Assembly (NCBI GenBank): GCA_900555855.1
Contig: USML01000002.1
Location: 1 to 47,038, forward strand
Direction: 5' to 3'
DNA from: an uncultured Eubacteriales bacterium
GTDB taxonomy: Bacteria > Bacillota > Clostridia > Oscillospirales > Butyricicoccaceae
DNA length: 47,038 bases
Below, piece by piece: positions 35,978-43,222 of this stretch. Below the pieces are notes generated by a model. That model did no database searches. It worked only from the letters and a program-made list of their open reading frames with translations, and was not told the origin of the DNA. Position numbers and translations under genes: made by a program. Position 1 is the first letter of the stretch. Every line of letters starts with the position of its first letter.

Positions 35978-37455
35978 ACTATTGTCTGCAGGGCCACGAC
36001 CGGGACAACGGCGTTCAGGAGATGCTGATCTCCCTGCTGCCGGACGAGCCCCACGACCGGGTGGAGGAGCTGTCCGGCGACGGCTGCCGCAGCATTGCCT
36101 GGGAGAAAGACGGCTTCCTCTGCGCCCGGGCGGAGATCCTCCGGGGCGTTCGCCGGAGCCAGGCTCAGGCGTCGGTTCCCATCCCGGCGGAGACCGATGG
36201 GGAGGAATATAAGCGGGCACTGACCTATACGGTAAAGACTGCCGTCTATCAGGCGCTGCTGCCCCTGCTGGAGCAAAAGCCCGCCTGGGGCAGCATGACC
36301 GGCGTCAAGCCCGCAAAGCCCGCCCGTCTGGCCATTCGGGAGGGGATGGACCCTGCCGCGCTGGAGCAGTATCTGCGGGCGCATTATGATGTTTCGGAAA
36401 ACCGGGCCCGGCTCTGCCGCCGGGCGGCGGAATATGCCATCCGGGCGGAGGACAGTCTTCTCCCCGGCGAGACGCAGCTTTATCTCGGCATCCCCTTCTG
36501 CCCGGCCAAGTGCAGCTATTGCTCCTTCGTCAGCAACGACATGGCCCGCTGGGGCTTTATGATCCAGCCCTATCTGGAGGCCCTGCTGCAGGAGGTGGAG
36601 GCCGGCGGCGCGCTGCTCCGGCAGCATGGGCTGCCTCTGGGCAGCGTTTATATCGGCGGCGGGACGCCCACAACGCTGGACGCGGCCCAGCTGGACACGC
36701 TGCTGGCGGACATCCGGCGGGCCTTTGAGCTGTCCCGCTGCCGGGAGTTTACCGTGGAGGCGGGGCGGCCGGAGACCATCAGCGAAGAAAAGCTCCGGGT
36801 CCTGCAGCGCCATGGCGTCACCCGCATCAGTATCAATCCCCAGACCATGAACGACCGGGTCCTGCAGGGCGTGGGCCGGCGGCACACCGCCCGGGACATC
36901 GAGGAATGCTACCGGATGGCCCGGCAGACAGGGGATTTTCTGATCAATATGGATCTGATCGCCGGTCTGCCCGGCGACGACGACGCAAGCCTGCTGGAAA
37001 GCGTCCGCCGGGTGGCGGCGCTGCGGCCGGACAATGTGACCATCCACTGTCTGGCCCGCAAGCGGGGGGCGCGGCTGTATTTCGGCCCAACGGGCCAGCT
37101 TCCGGCGGAGACGCTGGACGCCTGCTACGCCCATCTGACGGCCCTCGGCTATGAGCCCTATTATCTTTACCGGCAGAAATATATGGCCGGCGGGCTGGAA
37201 AATGTGGGCTTCTGCCTTCCCGGGACGGCCTCCCACTACAATATCTGTATGATGGAGGAGCTTTCCGATGTGCTGGCGCTGGGCTCCGGCGGCGTGAGCA
37301 AGCTCTGCTCGGAAAACGGCCGCCGGGTCTGCCGGGTGGCAAATCCCAAATATCCCAAGGAATATATCGAGCGCATCGGCGCCATCGCGGCGGAAAAGCG
37401 CCGCCTGCTGGACGGCCAGCAAAAAGCTTGCAATCCGGAGCGCGCCGTGCTATAG
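35974..37455 (+). CDS. hemZ: HemZ-like coproporphyrinogen dehydrogenase (radical SAM)
   Basis: Radical SAM protein of the HemZ family. An N-terminal domain of about 150 residues, specific to HemZ, precedes the SAM cluster motif GIPFCPAKCSYCSFVSND and the blocks VYIGGGTPTTLDAAQLDTLL, FTVEAGRPETI, RISINPQTMND and MDLIAGLPGDD. The last block, YLYRQKYMAGGLENVGFCLP, fits the HemN/HemZ substrate loop. Some HemZ proteins have no demonstrated oxidase activity, and no other heme gene is nearby, so the activity is uncertain. It overlaps the MBL gene by four bases and contains the next promoter at its 3' end. Confidence 0.9.
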   Translation: MNYCLQGHDRDNGVQEMLISLLPDEPHDRVEELSGDGCRSIAWEKDGFLCARAEILRGVRRSQAQASVPIPAETDGEEYKRALTYTVKTAVYQALLPLLEQKPAWGSMTGVKPAKPARLAIREGMDPAALEQYLRAHYDVSENRARLCRRAAEYAIRAEDSLLPGETQLYLGIPFCPAKCSYCSFVSNDMARWGFMIQPYLEALLQEVEAGGALLRQHGLPLGSVYIGGGTPTTLDAAQLDTLLADIRRAFELSRCREFTVEAGRPETISEEKLRVLQRHGVTRISINPQTMNDRVLQGVGRRHTARDIEECYRMARQTGDFLINMDLIAGLPGDDDASLLESVRRVAALRPDNVTIHCLARKRGARLYFGPTGQLPAETLDACYAHLTALGYEPYYLYRQKYMAGGLENVGFCLPGTASHYNICMMEELSDVLALGSGGVSKLCSENGRRVCRVANPKYPKEYIERIGAIAAEKRRLLDGQQKACNPERAVL

Positions 37456-37456
37456 T
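37428..37456 (+). promoter_or_regulatory. Sigma-A promoter of the zinc-ribbon gene
   Basis: TTGCAA, 17-base spacer, TATAGT, overlapping the last codons of hemZ. Confidence 0.75.
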
Positions 37457-37503
37457 TTTGGCATAGAATGGTTCGTGATCTATTCAAAAAGGAGGAGCTT
37501 ATC

Positions 37504-37899
37504 ATGGATGACAAAGTGAGAGAGCTGCTGGAAAAGGCAAAGCTGACGGCGGCTGCCGCGGCCGGCGTGGCCTCCCAGGCCGTAGGAACGGCGGCGGAAA
37601 AGGGCGGACGCCTGGTGGAAAAGACCCGGCGCAGCCTGAAGCTGCTGGACCTGAACAACGAGATCGAGATCCTCATGCGGGAGATCGGCCGGATCGTCTA
37701 CCTGACCCATACCGGGACGGAGACCGAGGAAAGCGCCCTGCAGGAAAAGCTGGAGCGCATCGACGCGAAATATGCGGAGATCGCCGGGCTCAAGGCCGAG
37801 CAGGAGGCCCAGCGCACCAAGGTGGTCTGCCCCGTCTGCGGCAAGGAATGTGATAAGACGGATCTTTACTGCCGCGTCTGCGGCGAAAAGCTTTCCTGA
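37504..37899 (+). CDS. Small helical protein with C-terminal zinc ribbon
   Basis: Unnamed 131-residue protein. The first part is a long helix (DDKVRELLEKAKLTAAAAAG, then ASQAVGTAAEKGGRLVEKTR), followed by a second helix with heptad character (NNEIEILMREIGRIVYLTHT), and a zinc ribbon (CPVCGKECDKTDLYCRVCG) at the C-terminus. No signal or membrane segment. ATG 37504 has AAAGGAGG eight bases before it; the longer frame from 37468 contains that site. Its own promoter and terminator make it a single transcript. It resembles small zinc-ribbon proteins common in Clostridia; function unknown. Confidence 0.8.
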   Translation: MDDKVRELLEKAKLTAAAAAGVASQAVGTAAEKGGRLVEKTRRSLKLLDLNNEIEILMREIGRIVYLTHTGTETEESALQEKLERIDAKYAEIAGLKAEQEAQRTKVVCPVCGKECDKTDLYCRVCGEKLS

Positions 37900-37919
37900 A
37901 CGGGAAAACGCCATGCATT

Positions 37920-37951
37920 GGCGCAGGGAGTCCTCCTGCGCCTTCTTTTTT
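37920..37951 (+). terminator. Terminator of the zinc-ribbon gene
   Basis: GGCGCAGG/CCTGCGCC with a 7-base loop, then TTCTTTTTT. The region up to 38042 shows no convincing promoter. Confidence 0.88.
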
Positions 37952-38042
37952 GACGGGGCATGAACCATAGCCGGACCGCATAAGCTTCCCATAGGCAGGG
38001 CTCTTTTTGGGGCCAGTTTTTCCGGGAAGGGCGGTCATTTCC

Positions 38043-39653
38043 TTGCGACAGCGCAAACAGGAGACATTTTTCGGCGGCACGCTGATCCTGATGGGCTCCG
38101 GCATTCTGGTCAAGCTCATCGGGGCGTTTTTCTCCATCCCTCTGGCCAATCTTTACGGCGCAGACGGCAACGATATTTTCATCAGCGCCTATTATGTCTA
38201 TACGGCCATGTATGTGATCTCCTCCGCCGGGCTGCCGGTGGCGGTGTCCAAGATGGTGGCGGAGCGGCGGGCGCTGGGCCGGCTGCAGGAGGTGCGGCGC
38301 ATCGCCCGGGTCTCCATGGGGGCCTTTGTGCTGCTGGGGGCGGCGCTCTCCGGGGCGATGCTGGCCTTTTCCGGGCCCATCTGCCGGCTGATCGGCTCCT
38401 CCTGCCGGGAGGCGCTGCTGGCCGTGGCCCCCACGGTCTTTTTCACCTGCGTCGTCTCTGCGGTGCGGGGCTATTATCAGGGCATGGCCAATATGGTCCC
38501 CACGGCGGTCTCCCAGATCATCGAGGCGCTGGGCAAGCTGATCTTCGGACTGGGCCTGGCCTATTATCTCATGGGGCAGGGCTGCGCGCTGGAGCGCGTG
38601 GTGGCGGGAGCCATCGGCGGCGTAACCCTGGGGACGGCTCTCAGCGCCCTCTACGCCGTGCTTTATGCCCTGCGGGATCCGGCGCGGCGCGGAAAAGCGC
38701 CCGGGGCCGATCCGTCCTGCCGCCCGGCGGGCGCGCTGCTGCGGGAGCTGATCCGGCTGGCGGCGCCCATCACCGTTGGGGCCTCTGTGTTTATCGTCAG
38801 CGCCATGATCGACAATTTCATGGTCAAGCTGCGGCTGCAGGAGGGCTGTCTGATGACAGACGCCGCCGCGGGCTATACCTACGGCGCTTATGGCTACGCC
38901 GTCAAGCTGTTCAATCTTCCTCTGACGCTGGTGGTGTCCATCGGCGTGAGCCTGCTGCCGGCCATCAGCGCCGCCCTTGCGGTAAAGGACCGGCGGCGCA
39001 CCCTTTCGCTGGTGGAAAGCGCCTTCCGCCTGACGGGCATACTGGCCTTTCCCTGTGCCTTTGGGCTGGCGGCCATCCCCGGGCCGATCCTTGAGCTGCT
39101 TTTTTCCAAACAGCCGGAGGCCTGCGCCCAGGCTGCGCCACTGCTGGCGGCGCTGGCCCCCTCGGTCTTTTTTGCGGCCATGGTATCGGTGAGCAATCCG
39201 GTGCTTCAGGCCATGGGAAGGGCGCGTCTGCCGGTGATCAGCATGGCGGCGGGGGCGGCGGTGAAGGCCGTGTGCAACTATGCGCTGGTGGGCATTCCGG
39301 AGATCGGCGTCCTGGGCGCGCCCATCGCCACGGGCGTCTGCTATCTGGCCATGATGCTGCTGAACTTCCGCCATATCCGGCGGCAGGGCGCGGCCTTTTC
39401 GCTGGCCCGAAGCTTTGGAAAGCCGCTGCTGGCCGGGCTGGGCATGGGCGTTTTCGTCCGGCTGATCTGGGCGCCGGTGCAGACCCTGACAGGTCCGGGA
39501 AGGGCCGGGGCGCTGCTGGCGGTGCTGATCGTGGTGGGTCTGGCGGCGCTTTTTTACCTGCTTTTGCTGGCTGCGCTGCGCGCCATGCCCCGGGAGGATG
39601 TTGTCATGCTGCCCGGCGGTGAAAAGCTTGCAAAAATCCTGAAAATCCGGTGA
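38043..39653 (+). CDS. MATE/SpoVB-family polysaccharide or lipid II exporter (YabM-like)
   Basis: Multidrug/oligosaccharidyl-lipid/polysaccharide flippase family protein of about 536 residues with some 13-14 hydrophobic segments. The N-terminus, FFGGTLILMGSGILVKLIGA then FFSIPLANLYGADGN, is typical of SpoVB/YabM/Wzx proteins. By position ahead of mazG, rqcP, yabP and yabQ it corresponds to Bacillus yabM; a lipid II flippase role in sporulation is likely but not proven. No ATG occurs near the start: TTG 38043 (MRQRKQETFF) fits the family length, and TTG 38007 is possible. Confidence 0.87.
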   Translation: MRQRKQETFFGGTLILMGSGILVKLIGAFFSIPLANLYGADGNDIFISAYYVYTAMYVISSAGLPVAVSKMVAERRALGRLQEVRRIARVSMGAFVLLGAALSGAMLAFSGPICRLIGSSCREALLAVAPTVFFTCVVSAVRGYYQGMANMVPTAVSQIIEALGKLIFGLGLAYYLMGQGCALERVVAGAIGGVTLGTALSALYAVLYALRDPARRGKAPGADPSCRPAGALLRELIRLAAPITVGASVFIVSAMIDNFMVKLRLQEGCLMTDAAAGYTYGAYGYAVKLFNLPLTLVVSIGVSLLPAISAALAVKDRRRTLSLVESAFRLTGILAFPCAFGLAAIPGPILELLFSKQPEACAQAAPLLAALAPSVFFAAMVSVSNPVLQAMGRARLPVISMAAGAAVKAVCNYALVGIPEIGVLGAPIATGVCYLAMMLLNFRHIRRQGAAFSLARSFGKPLLAGLGMGVFVRLIWAPVQTLTGPGRAGALLAVLIVVGLAALFYLLLLAALRAMPREDVVMLPGGEKLAKILKIR

Positions 39654-39679
39654 TTTATTCTTGCAAAGAAGGAGAAAAT

Positions 39680-40474
39680 ATGATAGATTTAGAACAGTCT
39701 CACTACGGCTTTCAAGACCTGCTGGAGATCATGGCGCGGCTGCGGCAGAAAGAGGGCGGCTGCCCCTGGGATCTGGCCCAGACCCATGAGAGCATCCGGC
39801 GGAATTTCATCGAAGAGGCCTATGAAGCGGCGGAAGCCATCGACCAGCGGGACGACGCCCATCTCTGTGAGGAGCTGGGGGATGTTTTGCTGCAGGTGGT
39901 CTTCCATGCCCAGATCGCCAGAGAGGCGGGGGCCTTCGATATGGACGATGTCTGCACCGGCATCTGCAAAAAGCTGATCCTGCGGCATCCCCATATTTTC
40001 GGCACGGCGGACAGGCTCACCGACGCCGGGCAGACGCTGGATCTCTGGGAGGAGGTCAAGCGGAAGGAGAAGCACCAGCAGACCTATACCGACGCCATGA
40101 ACGATGTGGCCCGGTCGCTGCCTGCGCTGATCTATGCGGAAAAGGTCCAGTCCCGGGCGAAGCGCTCCGGCTTCGACTGGCCGGAGGTCTCCGGCGCGCT
40201 GGACAAGCTCCGGGAGGAGACGGCGGAGCTGGAACAGGCCATGGATCAAAAGGACAGGGCAGAGGAGGAGCTGGGCGATCTGCTGTTCGCGGCGGTGAAT
40301 GTGGCCCGGCGCCTGGAGCTGGATCCGGAGCAGGCCCTGATGCGGGCCACGCAGAAGTTCATGAAGCGCTTTGCACTGGTGGAGCAGGCGGCGGGGGACA
40401 AGCTCCGCACCATGTCTCTTCCGGAGATGACCGCCCTCTGGGAGCAGGCCAAGCAGCAGACCGCAGGATCGTAA
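39680..40474 (+). CDS. mazG: Nucleoside triphosphate pyrophosphohydrolase MazG
   Basis: House-cleaning NTP pyrophosphohydrolase. Two MazG repeats are visible: [20 protein letters not shown] then YEAAEAI ... [19 protein letters not shown], and [20 protein letters not shown] then EETAEL ... [18 protein letters not shown], each with the EExxE and EExxD metal ligands. Length 264 matches the stand-alone enzyme; Bacillus YabN has an added N-terminal SAM-methylase domain missing here. GAAGGAG precedes ATG 39680. Part of the yabM-to-yabQ type cluster. Confidence 0.95.
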   Translation: MIDLEQSHYGFQDLLEIMARLRQKEGGCPWDLAQTHESIRRNFIEEAYEAAEAIDQRDDAHLCEELGDVLLQVVFHAQIAREAGAFDMDDVCTGICKKLILRHPHIFGTADRLTDAGQTLDLWEEVKRKEKHQQTYTDAMNDVARSLPALIYAEKVQSRAKRSGFDWPEVSGALDKLREETAELEQAMDQKDRAEEELGDLLFAAVNVARRLELDPEQALMRATQKFMKRFALVEQAAGDKLRTMSLPEMTALWEQAKQQTAGS

Positions 40475-40533
40475 AGGAAGCGGCTCCGTCCGCTTTTGAT
40501 ATGGATATTCTAATTGCAGAAGGAGATACGATT

Positions 40534-40809
40534 ATGAACAAAATGGAACTGATTTCCGCCATCGCGGAAAAGGCAGAGCTGAGCAAGAAGGACGCGGAAA
40601 AGGCCCTGACCGCCGTTGTGGAGTCCATTTCCGAAGCGCTGCAGACCGGCGATAAGGTCCAGCTCATCGGCTTTGGCTCTTTCGAGGTCAAGAACCGGGA
40701 AGCCCGCATCGGCCGCAACCCCAAGACCAAGGAAGAAATCCGCATCCCCGCCTCCAAGACCCCTGTGTTCAAGGCCGGCAAGGCCCTGAAAGACAAGGTC
40801 GCCCAGTAA
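40534..40809 (+). CDS. hup: HU family DNA-binding protein
   Basis: Nucleoid protein of 91 residues: [20 protein letters not shown], then [20 protein letters not shown] and [20 protein letters not shown], the DNA-contacting arm with the intercalating proline (RIP). AAGGAG precedes ATG 40534; the longer frame from 40501 is rejected. It sits between mazG and rqcP and has its own terminator. Confidence 0.97.
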   Translation: MNKMELISAIAEKAELSKKDAEKALTAVVESISEALQTGDKVQLIGFGSFEVKNREARIGRNPKTKEEIRIPASKTPVFKAGKALKDKVAQ

Positions 40810-40826
40810 ATCCCAATACGAGCGCT

Positions 40827-40852
40827 GCCGGGGCCGGAAGGCCCCGGCTTTT
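40827..40852 (+). terminator. Terminator of hup
   Basis: Nine-bp perfect stem GCCGGGGCC/GGCCCCGGC, GGAA loop, TTTT. Confidence 0.85.
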
Positions 40853-40882
40853 CAGATCATCCCGCGGAAAAGGAGAAGTACC

Positions 40883-41131
40883 ATGCGTCTGGATAAATAT
40901 CTCAAGGTGGCAAGGCTCATCAAGCGCCGCACCGTGGCCAACGAGGCCTGCGACGGCGAACGGGTCACGGTAAACGGCCGGGAGGCCAAGGCCTCCTATC
41001 AGGTGAAGGTGGGCGATGTGATCGGCGTCTCCTTCGGCAACCGCAGCCTGCGGGTGAAGGTCCTGCAGGTGCCGGAGTTCGCCACGAAGGAGCAGGCTGC
41101 CCTGCTCTATCAGGAACTGCCGGAGGAATAA
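40883..41131 (+). CDS. rqcP: S4-domain ribosome quality-control protein RqcP (YabO)
   Basis: Small S4 RNA-binding protein that works with RqcH to add alanine tails to nascent chains on stalled 50S subunits. The S4 motif covers the protein: MRLDKYLKVARLIKRRTVAN, then GERVTVNGREAKASYQVKVG and DVIGVSFGNRSLRVKVL. Length 82 fits the family. AAAGGAG precedes the ATG. It is followed by yabP and yabQ as in Bacillus. Confidence 0.95.
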   Translation: MRLDKYLKVARLIKRRTVANEACDGERVTVNGREAKASYQVKVGDVIGVSFGNRSLRVKVLQVPEFATKEQAALLYQELPEE

Positions 41132-41154
41132 ACGCCCCCGCGCCGGGAAAGGCC

Positions 41155-41184
41155 GTCATAAAAGCAAAAACCTCTTCATATCCT
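41155..41184 (+). promoter_or_regulatory. Candidate sigma-E promoter of yabPQ
   Basis: GTCATAAA (-35, from 41155) and CATATCCT (-10, 41177-41184), with 14 bases between TCATAAA and CATA. This matches the TCATAWW-N14-CATAnnnT form recalled for mother-cell sigma-E, which controls yabP in Bacillus. The predicted start is near 41191. Confidence 0.5.
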
Positions 41185-41214
41185 TCCAACAAGGAAGTAT
41201 GAGGAGGTCTTTTT
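41170..41214 (+). terminator. rqcP-yabP hairpin overlapping the yabP ribosome-binding site
   Basis: Bases 41170-41187 pair with 41193-41208: 16 pairs, one G-U, a 2-base bulge and a 5-base loop, followed by CTTTTT. It has the form of an intrinsic terminator, but its right arm contains AGGAGG (41202-41207), the yabP ribosome-binding site, eight bases before the ATG. Confidence 0.75.
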
Positions 41215-41215
41215 C

Positions 41216-41497
41216 ATGGAAAACAGCAATCAGTTTCAGGCGGACGGGCCCCACAGTCTGGTTTTGGAGGAGCGGCGCCGGCTGAATGTTTCCGGCGTCA
41301 GCGAGGTGCTGAGCTTTGATGAGGAGCAGGTGGTGATGGAGACGGCTCTGGGCCAGCTCACCGTGGAGGGAGAGGGACTTCATGTGGAAAAGCTCAGCCT
41401 GGATGTGGGCGAGCTGACGCTGGAGGGCAACATCCAGAGCCTTTGCTACAGCAGGGAGACCAAGCGCCGCGGCTCCTTCTGGTCCCGGGTGTTTTAA
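41216..41497 (+). CDS. yabP: Sporulation protein YabP
   Basis: YabP/YqfC-family sporulation protein of 93 residues made mainly of beta strands: HSLVLEERRRLNVSGVSEVL, SFDEEQVVMETALGQLTVEG, EGLHVEKLSLDVGELTLEGN and the closing IQSLCYSR. In Bacillus it is made under sigma-E and affects cortex formation. The stop overlaps the yabQ start (TAATG). Its Shine-Dalgarno site lies inside a hairpin. Confidence 0.95.
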   Translation: MENSNQFQADGPHSLVLEERRRLNVSGVSEVLSFDEEQVVMETALGQLTVEGEGLHVEKLSLDVGELTLEGNIQSLCYSRETKRRGSFWSRVF

Positions 41498-41877
41498 TGC
41501 TGCCCACAAGCCTGGATCAGCAGATGGGGATGTTCCTCCGGGCCATTCTGCTGGGGGCCGCGCTGGCGGCGGGCTTCGACCTGCTGGAGGGCTTCCGGCG
41601 AGCCTGCCGTCTGGGGCGCGGGGGAACGGCGCTGCTGGACGCCCTGTTCTGTCTGAGCGGTCTGGGGGCCTTTCTGCTGTTTTTCCTCCGCAGCACCGAC
41701 GGCCGCCTCCGGGGCTATCTGCCGCTGGGGCTGGCGCTGGGCGCGTTTCTGGAGCAGAAGGCCCTTTCCCGGCTGCTGCGGCGGAGCTGCACCTGGCTGC
41801 TGCAGGGGCTTTTCCGGCTGCTGAAGCGGGGCCGCGACGGGCTTTTCTGGCTGTTCAGCTTCCCGAGAGGACAATAA
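41497..41877 (+). CDS. yabQ: Spore cortex biosynthesis protein YabQ
   Basis: Small integral membrane protein needed for the spore cortex in Bacillus. From MLPTSLDQQMGMFLRAILLG it shows hydrophobic segments (AILLGAALAAGFDLLEGFRR, LLDALFCLSGLGAFLLFFLR, GYLPLGLALGAFLEQKALSR) and a basic C-terminus. ATG 41497 overlaps the yabP stop by one base; the frame from 41443 lies within yabP. The DivIC gene that often follows is absent. Confidence 0.9.
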   Translation: MLPTSLDQQMGMFLRAILLGAALAAGFDLLEGFRRACRLGRGGTALLDALFCLSGLGAFLLFFLRSTDGRLRGYLPLGLALGAFLEQKALSRLLRRSCTWLLQGLFRLLKRGRDGLFWLFSFPRGQ

Positions 41878-41884
41878 AACATCA

Positions 41885-41919
41885 GCTCCGCGGAGAACGG
41901 TCCTCCGCGGAGCTTTTTT
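41885..41919 (+). terminator. Terminator of yabPQ
   Basis: Eleven-bp perfect stem GCTCCGCGGAG/CTCCGCGGAGC, 7-base loop, six T. It lies between convergent yabQ and the AraC gene. Confidence 0.9.
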
Positions 41920-41923
41920 GCGG

Positions 41924-42997
41924 TCAGCCCTCTGCCGGCGGCTTTGGGGCGGGGGAGAGCAGCGCCGGATCCACCGGCGTACAGCCGCAGATGCAGATGC
42001 CGATGCATTCGCCGCAGCGGGTGCATTTGTTCAGATCCACCACGGGATAGGTGTTTACCAGAGAGATGGCCTGCTGCTTGCAGGCGGCGGAGCAAAGGAT
42101 GCAGCCGATGCAGGCGTTCAGATGGCCGGGGACCTCCGAGCCGCTCTTGGAGTGCGCGCGGTTCAGCCGCTTTGCCACCTCGGAGGGGGAGACGCCCATG
42201 CATTTGACAAAATTGCGGTAATAGGTGGAAAAATCCTGAAAGCCCACGGCGGCGGCAGCGTCTGTGATGGACCGGCCGTCCCGCAGCAGGCGCAGCGACT
42301 GCTGGATGCGCCGCTCGGTGATATATTGCCGGATGGGCATGCCCGTGTGCAGCTTGAAGGCGTTGTAAAGGCTGCTTTGGGAGAGGGCCGCCACCTTTAC
42401 CAGATCCTCCGTGCCGATGCTGTCGGAAAGATGCTGCTCGATATAGCGGATGCAGCTGATGACGGCGGAATAATTGCTTTCCGAGGGCTGCTTTCTGTCC
42501 AGCAGCTGCGTGGTGTAAACATCCCGCACCATCAGCTGCAGGGCGGAGATCACCAGCATATTGCCGATCTGGAAGGGGCTGTCGGCAGAGGTGTTCTGCT
42601 CGTCCATCAGGCAGTAGAGCAGATGCACCAGCCGCTCCCGCTCGTGCCGGGGCATATGGATGATGGGCGGAAGGTTGGAAAAATCCTTCTTCAGCTTTGG
42701 GAAGCAGGACACCAGCGCATCCATCATCTCCTGAGAGAAGGAAAGACAGAAATAGGAGGTCTCCGGCGGAAAGATATACAGGCTGTGGTTGCAGTAGATG
42801 GGCGTAAACAGCAGGTCTCCGGGCTGCATCCGCAGCATCTGATCCTGCTGAAAATAAGCCAGGTCGCCCTTCAGCAGCAGCGTGCAGTGGTAAAAGCTGT
42901 GGTAATGCGCGTCCACCTTGCCGGTATAACGCTCGCCGATGTAGATATGATAATTCTGCTTGCTTGCAAAAAGCAGCTGCCGGTTGAGATTGTTCAT
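41924..42997 (-). CDS. AraC-family regulator with C-terminal 2[4Fe-4S] ferredoxin domain
   Basis: The protein (357 residues) has three parts. Residues 1-90 form an AraC-type cupin sensor domain (VDAHYHSFYHCTLLLKGDLA, RMQPGDLLFTPIYCNHSLYI). Residues about 178-282 are the AraC double helix-turn-helix (IGTEDLVKVAALSQSSLYNA, SITDAAAAVGFQDFSTYYRN). Residues 290-345 carry two complete CxxCxxCxxxC motifs (Cys296/299/302/306 and Cys325/328/331/335) of a bacterial ferredoxin, plus Cys337 and Cys339. The start at 42997 has AGGAGG 11 bases away, a little far; a longer frame to 43078 would cross the promoter. It is divergent from dppA and may control it. Redox or iron sensing is inferred from the clusters. 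Confidence 0.88.
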   Translation of the reverse strand: MNNLNRQLLFASKQNYHIYIGERYTGKVDAHYHSFYHCTLLLKGDLAYFQQDQMLRMQPGDLLFTPIYCNHSLYIFPPETSYFCLSFSQEMMDALVSCFPKLKKDFSNLPPIIHMPRHERERLVHLLYCLMDEQNTSADSPFQIGNMLVISALQLMVRDVYTTQLLDRKQPSESNYSAVISCIRYIEQHLSDSIGTEDLVKVAALSQSSLYNAFKLHTGMPIRQYITERRIQQSLRLLRDGRSITDAAAAVGFQDFSTYYRNFVKCMGVSPSEVAKRLNRAHSKSGSEVPGHLNACIGCILCSAACKQQAISLVNTYPVVDLNKCTRCGECIGICICGCTPVDPALLSPAPKPPAEG

Positions 42998-43049
42998 GGT
43001 CGGTTGTGCCTCCTCTGCTCTTCGGCTGCTTCCAGCGGGTCTTTGCTTG

Positions 43050-43078
43050 ATTATAAGGCGATAAAATAAAAAATGCAA
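43050..43078 (-). promoter_or_regulatory. Sigma-A promoter of the AraC-ferredoxin gene
   Basis: On the minus strand TTGCAT, 17-base AT-rich spacer, perfect TATAAT, about 45 bases before the start codon. Confidence 0.82.
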
Positions 43079-43100
43079 GATACAACGCCTAACTTTAGAA

Positions 43101-43114
43101 GGAAAGTAATTTCC
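43101..43114. repeat. Inverted repeat in the AraC-dpp divergent region
   Basis: GGAAA-gtaa-TTTCC, overlapping the -35 box of the dppA promoter. A second partly overlapping repeat ACTTT-agaagg-AAAGT lies at 43092-43107. Candidate operator for the neighbouring AraC regulator. Confidence 0.4.
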
Positions 43115-43138
43115 ATTCGCCCCCGGCGTTGCTATAAT
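43110..43138 (+). promoter_or_regulatory. Probable promoter of the dpp operon
   Basis: Weak -35 TTTCCA, 17-base spacer, perfect TATAAT. The weak -35 with an inverted repeat over it suits an activator-dependent promoter. The leader to dppA would be about 75-80 bases. Confidence 0.6.
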
Positions 43139-43222
43139 TTTGACATAAAGTGAATTGTTTTTGCAAGACGCTTTGTCGAATATGGCTATAGCAAATCAGA
43201 TTATAACAGGGAGAGTGGCAGT

